From: DASPKW01 sp038244055
Lineage (GTDB): Bacteria; Planctomycetota; Phycisphaerae; Tepidisphaerales; Tepidisphaeraceae
Assembly (NCBI GenBank): GCA_038244055.1
Contig: JBBRTW010000024.1
Span: forward strand, 1 to 30,166
DNA: 30,166 bases
Reading direction: 5' to 3'
The position numbers were made by a program, and so were the translations under genes. Shown piece after piece: positions 23,774-30,166 of this stretch. Within the stretch, counting starts at the first letter, position 1. Each line of letters begins with the position of its first letter. The notes beneath the pieces are model-generated. The model did no database searches, had not been told where the DNA came from, and saw only the letters and a list, made by a program, of their open reading frames with translations.

Positions 23774-23912
23774 GTAGCTCGCCATTCCGATGTAGCTCGA
23801 CATTCCGATGTCGAGTACGAACCGTTGGCGCGGGAATGGGGATGGAATTGGGATGGGCGTCGAACAGCGGAAGTGCCGAGCGCGAAGCCTCGACATCGGT
23901 ATGCCGAGCTAC
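23774..23912. repeat. Inverted repeat element GTAGCTCG-CATTCCGATGTCGAG between convergent genes
   Basis: A partial copy (23774-23791) and a full copy (23792-23815) of gtagctcgacattccgatgt cgag face an inverted copy at 23889-23912 that matches 22 of 24 positions. About 73 bases lie between the arms. It sits between the stops of leuD and the leftward membrane protein gene and may end transcription of both, or be a MITE-like element. Confidence 0.75.
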
Positions 23913-23913
23913 A

Positions 23914-24594
23914 TCACTTTTTCGCCGGCGGCGGCGCGGGATGCATCGCCTGCTGATACAAAAACCCAATCAGGCAGGGGATCAGCACGGCCGCCGGCAA
24001 AATGAACGCCCGCTTGTTGAAGATATCCGTGATATCGTGCTGGATCGATTGGTACTTGTAGATCAGCCCCAGGATGCCGAAGACCAGCATCACCGATCCC
24101 TGCAAACTCGTGTACATGATCAGGCTGCCGCGATAGACGATCATCGAGAGCATGCCGAAAAGGATCAGCCCCGACAGCGCGCCGGAGAAGGCCAGATCGG
24201 GTTGCAACTCGGCCTGCCGCCAGAGGCTCGCGCCCAGCGCCGCGCCGAAGATCCCGCCCATGATCGAGACGGCGTATTTCATCATCGGAAGCGTGATCGC
24301 CGCCGCGACGACCGCCCCGATAAACGCGCCGGCCGCCATGGCGTTGGCGCTCTTGCCCAGCAGCCCGCCCATGTAAGCCCCCGCCGCCATCGCATTCAGC
24401 GTCACCAGCGGCTTGAAGATGCAGTATCCAAACAGAAGGTAAACGATCCCGAAGATCACCAGCAGGCAGGCCTCGCCCGGACCCATCGTCTGGCACCAGG
24501 TGAGCAGATCCATCTGCCCTGGCCAATGGTCGGGAAACAGAGGCATCCAGGCCTGGGTCGATGCATTCTTCGCGATGGCTAATAACGTTTCCAC
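23914..24594 (-). CDS. Multi-pass membrane protein, possibly DUF4203/TMEM198-like
   Basis: The 226-residue reading from the GTG at 24594 predicts about seven hydrophobic segments: ACLLVIFGIVYLLFGYCIF, NAMAAGAYMGGLLG, AMAAGAFIGAVVAAAIT, a Gly/Ala-rich ISIMGGIFGAALGASL type segment, GALSGLILFGMLSMIVY, GSVMLVFGILGLIY and ILPAAVLIPCLIGFLY. It ends in a short Pro/Lys tail. The opening pattern IVYLLFGYCIFKPLVTLNAM, followed by a Gly-rich helix, resembles DUF4203 (TMEM198/TM7SF3) proteins, but this is a weak likeness. The frame is open to 24711, yet DNA beyond 24600 looks intergenic (agtcggcagtcggc repeat). The ATG at 24546 is an alternative start; neither has a strong ribosome binding site. Function is unknown. 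Confidence 0.7.
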   Translation of the reverse strand: METLLAIAKNASTQAWMPLFPDHWPGQMDLLTWCQTMGPGEACLLVIFGIVYLLFGYCIFKPLVTLNAMAAGAYMGGLLGKSANAMAAGAFIGAVVAAAITLPMMKYAVSIMGGIFGAALGASLWRQAELQPDLAFSGALSGLILFGMLSMIVYRGSLIMYTSLQGSVMLVFGILGLIYKYQSIQHDITDIFNKRAFILPAAVLIPCLIGFLYQQAMHPAPPPAKK

Positions 24595-24878
24595 AACCCT
24601 AGTAGTCGGCAGTCGGCGCGGGAATTTCTTAGCTAAAGTGGGCGGGGGGCGTACGTCCCATAACGCGCGATCAGAAATGACTGAATCGCCGGGCCAAGCG
24701 AACGTGCCCACCCATTCCCTCGCCCGGCCATACTTGCGCGACCCGAGCAGTCAGAATCGCCCCACGCCGGCGTAACCCCATCGCGTTCCAATGAATCGAA
24801 TCCGCCCAAAGAAATTCCCACTGCTTATGTCGCCCGGATTATAGTAGCCGGCGACGCTGCGGAAGATGGAGTCCGACC

Positions 24879-27800
24879 ATGACCAAGCAGGTGCGCATCA
24901 CACTCGCCTCACCCGAGCAGATCCGCTCGCGCTCGCGCGGGCCGGTGCGCATTGCCGCGACGCTGGATGCCGATACGCTCGCCCCCATCGAAGGCGGCCT
25001 CTTCTGCGAAAAAATCTTCGGCCGCCTCAAAACCAAGTCCCGCGCCCGCCGCTTGGGCCATATCGAACTGGCCGCGCCGATCGTGCATATCTGGTTCTTC
25101 AAGTCCAATCGCTGCCCTCTCAAACTGATCCTCGACATGAGCCGGTCCGACCTCGAGCGGGTCATCTACTTTCAGAATTACATCATCATATCGCCCGGCC
25201 AGACGCCCCTCAAACCGCGCCAGTTGCTGGATACCGATGAATACAACCAGGCCCGCCGCGACTACGGCCGAACCTTTGAAGCCGCGATCGGCGCCGATGC
25301 GATCCGGACCCTCCTCACCCGATTCGATCCGCCCGCCGAAATCGCCGCGCTCAAGCGAAAAATCGCCGCCACCGAATCTCCGCGCCTCCGCACCGAACTC
25401 GCTCGCCGCCTGCGCTTTCTCGAATCCCTCCTGCGCTCGGGCAATCGCCCGGAGTGGATGGTGATGCAGGCCCTGCCGGTCATCCCGCCGCGCCTGCGCC
25501 CGATCCGGAAAAATTCCGAAAAACCGACCAGCCCCCTCAACCAGTTGTACGCCGCGGTGATCAACCGAAACAGCCGTTTGCTCAAACTGGCCGAGCTCAA
25601 CGCGCCGGATGTGATCATGCGCAACGAGATGCGCATGCTCCAGCAGGCGGTTGACCATCTCTTCCACAATCGCCTCACGCGCCATCCCGCCCTGGATCAG
25701 CGCAAGCGGCCGCTCAACAGCCTGGCGGACAAAGTCCGCATGCGAATCGCCGGCGCGCGCTCCCGCAGCATGGATTGCGATCCTCTCGACCGCAACGTCG
25801 ATTTCTCCGCCTCCGGCCTGCCCGTTCCAGACCCAACCCTCCGCCTCGATCAGGTCGGCCTGCCCTGGAAGATCGCGGCCGTCCTCTTCGAACTGCACAT
25901 TCACCGCCGCATGATCCAGTGCGACTTCGCCCAGTCGCCCGCCGAGGCCCGCGAGAAATGGCCGGAAATGCTCCGCACGCGCGATCCGCTCGCGGCCGAC
26001 CTCGTCGAAGAAGCCATGGCCGGCCGCGCCGTCATCCTCTCCAACCAATCCCCCCTCCAGCGTTCGGATATGCAGGCCTTCGAGGCCCACCTGGTCAGCG
26101 ATGATGCCATTCACATTCATCCCCTGGTCTGGAATTCTCTCGTAAAACGGAGTGAAACCGGCCGGGTCTCCGTCCATCTCCCCCTCACCATCCCCGCCCA
26201 GGCCGAGGCGCAAACCCTCATGCTCGCCCCCGCCAGCCTCCTCTCCACCGAGAACGGCTCAAGTGCCCTTCTCCCCACCGATGACATCATTCTCGGCCTC
26301 TTCCATCTCACCAGCAAGCGCGATGGCGACAAGGGCGAGTACATGACCTTCGCCAGCTCGAATGAAGCCATCCTGGCACACGAGGCCGGCAAGATCTCCA
26401 TGCACGCGCGCATCCTCGTCCGCATCGAGCGCGCGCAGGTCGTCTCGGCCGAGAACGGCCCGCCCAAATCAACCGCCGATGAATCCTGGCGCACCACCCA
26501 CGCCCATCGCGGCCATGCCCAAGTCACCCAAAGCGACAAACCCGATGGCTTCAACAGCCGCGTGATCCGCACCACCGCCGGCCGCTGCCTCTTCAACCAG
26601 CGCCTCCCCTTCACGATGCCGTTTTACAACTTCCCCATGAGCCGCGCCGGATTGAAGCGCGTAATCGCCGATTGCCTCGTTCTCTACCAGCGCGGGCCGA
26701 CCATCAACCTGCTCGATGCGATGAAAGACCTCGGCTTCAAATGGTCCACCCGCGCGGGCATTTCACTGGGCATCACCGACCTGCGCGTTCCCGAAAGCAA
26801 GCCGCGGATTCTCGAAGAAAGCGCGAAATCGGCCGAGAAACACGAGAAGAATTGCCGCATCGGCGCGATCACTTCGAACGAGCGCCTCAGCCATCTGATG
26901 GATGTCTGGTCCAGCGCCCGCCGCCGGATCGGCGATGATCTGGTCGAGCAGCTTGCCCATGATGACCGCGATCCCGATGGCCGGCCGGTCCCTCCCAAAT
27001 CGCCCGGCGCGGTCCGGCATTTGAACCCTCTCTATCTCGCACTCATGGGGCAGTGCGGTCTGGAGATAGCCGAACTGCGCCGCCTCGCCGGCATGATCGG
27101 CCAATCGACCCTCCCCAGTGGCGAGCTCATCGCCGCCCCCATCACCGCCAACCTGCGCGAGGGAATTTCGCCGCTGGAGTTCTTCTCCACCACATTCATC
27201 GCGCGCAAGAACCTGATCGCGGGCGTGCTGAAATCGGCCGATCCGCAGTACCTCACCCGCAAGCTCCTCCGCCTGGCCCGCGATGTCATCATCCGCCAAT
27301 CCGATTGCCGCACCCGCGACGGCATCAGCAAATCAATCGTCCATCGCGGCCAGCGCGGCCTGGCCGAATTGCGGCATCTCATCGCCGGCCGCACCAGCCG
27401 CGATACGATTATCGATCCGGTCACCCGCGCCGTCATCGTCGCCGAAAATGAAATGAACACCCCTCAAATCGCCGCGCGGATCCAGTCGATGGGGATCGAT
27501 ATCGTCCGCGTCCGCTCACCCCTCGCCTGCGAAAGCCCTCGCGGCATCTGCGCCAAGTGCTACGGTGCCGATCTCAGCACCGGCGACCTCGCCGAGCCGG
27601 GCCTGGCGGCGGGTGTCATCGCGGCCCAGTCCGCCGGCGAGCATCCCGCCCATTTCAAGATGCAGGTCCGCCATGTCGGCGGCGCGCTCGGGGATGTGGG
27701 CGCCTGCACTGCCCGGTCCCAGGGCATCGTCCGCCTGCGCGATGTGAAGCCCGCGACCATCGCCGGCGACGATGGCAGCCCCCGCACCATCGCCCTCGGC

Positions 27801-29042
27801 CGCAACGCCAGGCTCGTCATCATCAATAACAAGGGCGGCCAACTCGAAGAGCATCCCATCCCCTACGGCGCAACCCTCCTGGTGGCCGAGGGTCAGAGCA
27901 TCAGGCACGCGCAAAAACTCGCCGAGTGGGAGCCCTATCGCAACCCGATCCTCGCCGAGGCTCACGGCGTCGTGAGCTTCGAGGATATTGAAGAAGGGTT
28001 CACGGCCCGCTTCGATGAGATCCAGCAGCGCCAGAAAAAACTCCACATCATCGCCCACGATGGCCGCCTCCATCCGCGCATCGAGATCATCGCCGATGAT
28101 GGCCGCGTGCTGGCGGCCTGTTTCCTGCCCATCGGGGCGTGGATCGATGTGGAAGAGGGCGTGTCGGTCGAGCCCGGCCGCCTGCTGGCGCAGATGCCGC
28201 ATCAGCCCCTTCCCTGGCCGGCGATCGTCCATGGCATTCATCGCGTCATCGAGATTCTCGAAGGCCGCACGCACCATGGCAACGCCGCCCTGGCGGAGAT
28301 TTCCGGCATCGCCGGAATCCGCGATGAGCCCGCGCGCGGCCGCACGACCATCATCATCCGCAATGAAAACGGCGAGGAGCGCGAGCATCGCGTGAGCCGC
28401 GATCGCGGGCTCAGAATCTACGATGGCTATGCCGTTGAAGCCGGCGACGAGCTCACCCACGGAACCCTCTCCCCGCAGGATGTCCTGCGCATCCTCGGCG
28501 AGGAGGCGCTCTACCAGCATCAACTGGCCGAGCTGCGCGATCTCTATCGCCAGCAGGAGATTATCGTCGATGACCGGCATTTCGAGATTCTTCTGCGCCA
28601 GCTCGTGCGCAGCGTGAAGATCGAAGAATCCGGCGACAGCGATTTCATGCCCGGTGAATCGGTCGAGCGGCATCGATGGACGCGGGCGCTCGATAACCTC
28701 GCGAAAGCCGTGCGAATCACCGACCCCGGCGGAACTGGTCTGAAAATTGATGAGCCCATCGACCGGCAGAAAGTGCAGATCATCAACCAGGCCGCCGAGT
28801 CCTCGAGAAAAGCCCCCGCCCGATTCCGCCGCGCCCGCCCGCCGATGGCGCGGCTCGAGTTAATCGGCATGACCCGCGCCAGCCAGCGCGATACATCCTT
28901 CATCGCCGCCGCGGGAGAGAGGTCGGCGGCAACAGTCCTCACCCAGGCCGCCCTCGCCGGCGCGATCGATCCCCTGGATGGGCCGCAGGAAAGAATCATC
29001 ACCGGCCAAATCGCCCCCGTAGGCACAGGTTTTAATAAGTGA
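24879..29042 (+). CDS. RNA polymerase beta' (RpoC) paralogue lacking the catalytic aspartates
   Basis: The 1387-residue product aligns with bacterial beta' from start (RITLASPEQIRS) to end (LIGMTRASQRDTSFIAAA, ITGQIAPVGTGF). Where RpoC has NADFDGDQM between HPLV and VHVPL, this protein reads VKRSETGRV with no gap: the three magnesium-binding Asp become R424, E426 and G428. The N-terminal zinc ribbon is missing: FCEKIFG (42-48) runs within about 12 residues into GHIELAAP. The switch-2 region (RSRSMDCDPLDRNVDFS, from 294) and the RAP loop (LSNQSPLQRSDMQAF, from 387) are altered. The bridge-helix segment (772-810) is co-linear, and the zinc-2 cysteines C810, C884, C891 and C894 are kept. GGAG precedes the start. 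Codon use resembles the neighbours. It cannot be a normal catalytic subunit; its role is unknown. Confidence 0.93.
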   Translation: MTKQVRITLASPEQIRSRSRGPVRIAATLDADTLAPIEGGLFCEKIFGRLKTKSRARRLGHIELAAPIVHIWFFKSNRCPLKLILDMSRSDLERVIYFQNYIIISPGQTPLKPRQLLDTDEYNQARRDYGRTFEAAIGADAIRTLLTRFDPPAEIAALKRKIAATESPRLRTELARRLRFLESLLRSGNRPEWMVMQALPVIPPRLRPIRKNSEKPTSPLNQLYAAVINRNSRLLKLAELNAPDVIMRNEMRMLQQAVDHLFHNRLTRHPALDQRKRPLNSLADKVRMRIAGARSRSMDCDPLDRNVDFSASGLPVPDPTLRLDQVGLPWKIAAVLFELHIHRRMIQCDFAQSPAEAREKWPEMLRTRDPLAADLVEEAMAGRAVILSNQSPLQRSDMQAFEAHLVSDDAIHIHPLVWNSLVKRSETGRVSVHLPLTIPAQAEAQTLMLAPASLLSTENGSSALLPTDDIILGLFHLTSKRDGDKGEYMTFASSNEAILAHEAGKISMHARILVRIERAQVVSAENGPPKSTADESWRTTHAHRGHAQVTQSDKPDGFNSRVIRTTAGRCLFNQRLPFTMPFYNFPMSRAGLKRVIADCLVLYQRGPTINLLDAMKDLGFKWSTRAGISLGITDLRVPESKPRILEESAKSAEKHEKNCRIGAITSNERLSHLMDVWSSARRRIGDDLVEQLAHDDRDPDGRPVPPKSPGAVRHLNPLYLALMGQCGLEIAELRRLAGMIGQSTLPSGELIAAPITANLREGISPLEFFSTTFIARKNLIAGVLKSADPQYLTRKLLRLARDVIIRQSDCRTRDGISKSIVHRGQRGLAELRHLIAGRTSRDTIIDPVTRAVIVAENEMNTPQIAARIQSMGIDIVRVRSPLACESPRGICAKCYGADLSTGDLAEPGLAAGVIAAQSAGEHPAHFKMQVRHVGGALGDVGACTARSQGIVRLRDVKPATIAGDDGSPRTIALGRNARLVIINNKGGQLEEHPIPYGATLLVAEGQSIRHAQKLAEWEPYRNPILAEAHGVVSFEDIEEGFTARFDEIQQRQKKLHIIAHDGRLHPRIEIIADDGRVLAACFLPIGAWIDVEEGVSVEPGRLLAQMPHQPLPWPAIVHGIHRVIEILEGRTHHGNAALAEISGIAGIRDEPARGRTTIIIRNENGEEREHRVSRDRGLRIYDGYAVEAGDELTHGTLSPQDVLRILGEEALYQHQLAELRDLYRQQEIIVDDRHFEILLRQLVRSVKIEESGDSDFMPGESVERHRWTRALDNLAKAVRITDPGGTGLKIDEPIDRQKVQIINQAAESSRKAPARFRRARPPMARLELIGMTRASQRDTSFIAAAGERSAATVLTQAALAGAIDPLDGPQERIITGQIAPVGTGFNK

Positions 29043-29143
29043 CATCGCCTTTCCCGCGCGCCGCAAGTGTCACAGGCGCGACTCGCGGTACGAATGCCTC
29101 GGGTCCCACGGTAAAGAACGTTTGCCGATCGGCGCTCGCGTCA

Positions 29144-30166
29144 CTACTTGAAGCTGACCTTCGAAAAGGCCTTCAAGGTTGCCGCCGAGGCTCCGGTTGC
29201 AGTGGTCGCGGTGACCGCGACATTCGAGCGGGGGCCGCTCGGGCTGGTCGAATCATCTGCGGGCAGCCAGACGCTGCCGCGGGGGCCTTTGCCGCCGACC
29301 GCATCGTCGGCCGGCACGGCCACATCGCCACGCGGGCCCTTGCCGCCAACTGAATCATCGGCGGGAACCGACACATCGCCTCGCGGCCCCTTGCCACCAA
29401 CTGAATCATCGGCCGGGACAGACGCGTTGCTGCGCGGGCCGCCGCCACCGCTGCCGGTCGCATCGTCGGCCGGCCGGCCACCGTCTTTCTTTTCCACGGG
29501 CTTGTCATCCTTCTTGGGGTCCTTGGTGGTGTCGGGGCAGATTTCCAGTCCGATCGCCACCGCCGCCCCGCCTGCCGCCGCACCAACAACCGGCCCCGCG
29601 ATCGTGCCCACCGCTCCACCGATGGCAGCGCCGCCTACGGTGACACCGATCTTGCAGGCCGCGGACACCAAATCCTGAAACGAACCGCCGAGGCCGGCCC
29701 CATCCTTGGAGCCTGGCCCGCCGGCACCGCCATTGACGCCCTTCTCTGCGGCCCCGCCGAGCGTTGCGCCGGCCTTCGAACCGGTCGGACCGCCAATGAT
29801 TCCGCCGACGATCGATCCCACCGTGCTGCCGGTGCTGCCGCTGTTGCCGCGCCCGCCCGAGGGCGTGCCATCCGCGCCTCGCCCATCGAGGCCGCCATTG
29901 CCTCCAAAGCCTGTGGGAGCACCCGCTCCGCCAAAGCCCTGTCCGTTCAAACCACCGTACTTGCCCTTGCCGAATTGCGATGCCATGCCGTCCTCTTCGC
30001 TCATCCCGTTTCCACCCGGAAATCCGCCGAACCCCGGCCCACTGCCTGGATCGAATCCGCTGCCCGGGGCGCCACCGCGGCCGCCAGCGCCAGCGTACGG
30101 GCCGAAACTGCCCCCAAATCCGCCGTCGCCGCCGTGGGTGTTGGGCGCCCCATGCTCGCCCGAGCC
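29144..30166 (-). CDS. Glycine-rich repeat protein (N-terminus beyond right edge)
   Basis: The minus frame is open from the window edge to a stop at 29144, giving 340 visible residues. An ATG at 30004 exists, but the 54 upstream codons continue the same Gly-rich pattern (HGGDGGFGGSFGPYAGAGGR), so the true start is probably outside. The order is a Gly/Asn/Phe-rich region, a Gly-zipper-like hydrophobic stretch (VGGAAIGGAVGTIAGPVVGA) that could insert in or associate with a membrane, a Lys/Asp-rich linker (KDPKKDDKPVEKKDGG), four 17-residue repeats of the type GPRGDVSVPADDSVGGK, and a Thr/Ala tail. No catalytic domain is visible. A surface, sheath or scaffold role is possible but unproven. It converges on the beta'-like gene with about 100 bases between. 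Confidence 0.75.
   Translation of the reverse strand, partial: GSGEHGAPNTHGGDGGFGGSFGPYAGAGGRGGAPGSGFDPGSGPGFGGFPGGNGMSEEDGMASQFGKGKYGGLNGQGFGGAGAPTGFGGNGGLDGRGADGTPSGGRGNSGSTGSTVGSIVGGIIGGPTGSKAGATLGGAAEKGVNGGAGGPGSKDGAGLGGSFQDLVSAACKIGVTVGGAAIGGAVGTIAGPVVGAAAGGAAVAIGLEICPDTTKDPKKDDKPVEKKDGGRPADDATGSGGGGPRSNASVPADDSVGGKGPRGDVSVPADDSVGGKGPRGDVAVPADDAVGGKGPRGSVWLPADDSTSPSGPRSNVAVTATTATGASAATLKAFSKVSFK
29237..29440 (-). repeat. Four 51-bp tandem coding repeats
   Basis: Four exact-length units of 51 bases encode GPRSNASVPADDSVGGK, GPRGDVSVPADDSVGGK, GPRGDVAVPADDAVGGK and GPRGSVWLPADDSTSPS. A truncated fifth (GPRSNVAV) follows at 29213-29236. The middle units are most alike, as expected from unequal exchange or slippage. 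Confidence 0.9.

Noticed and set aside
24879..29042. Beta'-like gene as an ordinary housekeeping rpoC
   Set aside because: The NADFDGD motif is replaced and the first zinc ribbon is missing, so it cannot be the catalytic subunit; a canonical rpoC must exist elsewhere.
24879..29042. Beta'-like gene as a decaying pseudogene
   Set aside because: There are no frameshifts or stops in 1387 codons, gapless alignment across the active-site, bridge-helix and Zn2 regions, and a good ribosome binding site; retention is more likely than decay.

Overview
The window looks like chromosomal DNA of a GC-rich planctomycete, possibly of the Phycisphaerae; that placement is inference from gene content. It carries a PVC-type CxxCH cytochrome/propeller/HEAT protein, a Tat-exported Gfo/Idh/MocA oxidoreductase, a large dockerin-bearing secreted metallopeptidase with an LEPR-like N-terminus, and SBBP-propeller and glycine-rich secreted proteins. 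Intergenic DNA is full of short dispersed hairpin repeats. I see no rRNA, tRNA, CRISPR array, transposase or phage gene.

Layout. 1-374 (-): 5' part of an ECF sigma factor, running off the left edge. 1219-7489 (+): a deoxynucleotide block with dcd (dCTP deaminase), a small putative lipoprotein, and nrdJ (B12-dependent ribonucleotide reductase) interrupted by a 427-residue intein placed directly before the catalytic cysteine. 7508-10656 (-): a secreted SBBP beta-propeller protein and a Tat-signal oxidoreductase. 10940-14122 (+): an oversized alaS with in-frame insertions. 14363-18864 (+): a small exported cysteine protein, the metallopeptidase, and a BFD-like [2Fe-2S] protein. 19128-22229 (+): the PVC cytochrome protein. 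22534-22815 (-): rpmE with a clear terminator. 23208-23768 (+): leuD, preceded by a 45-bp-period hairpin array. 23914-24594 (-): a multi-pass membrane protein. 24879-29042 (+): a full-length RNA polymerase beta' homologue. 29144-30166 (-): a glycine-rich repeat protein, open at the right edge.

The most striking item is the beta'-like protein at 24879-29042. It aligns with RpoC from end to end, in places without gaps, but all three aspartates of the NADFDGD catalytic motif are replaced, the N-terminal zinc ribbon is deleted, and the DNA/active-centre motifs around switch 2 and the RAP loop are altered. The C-terminal zinc site keeps exactly the spacing of E. coli beta'. It appears to be a maintained, catalytically dead RNA polymerase subunit of unknown role, with no rpoB beside it.

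A second theme is repeat DNA entering genes. A 7-bp repeat lies inside the nrdJ intein, a direct repeat lies inside alaS, and the last codons of the [2Fe-2S] protein come from a flanking repeat. Apart from dcd and nrdJ, which both serve dNTP supply, the genes are mostly independent single units rather than operons.
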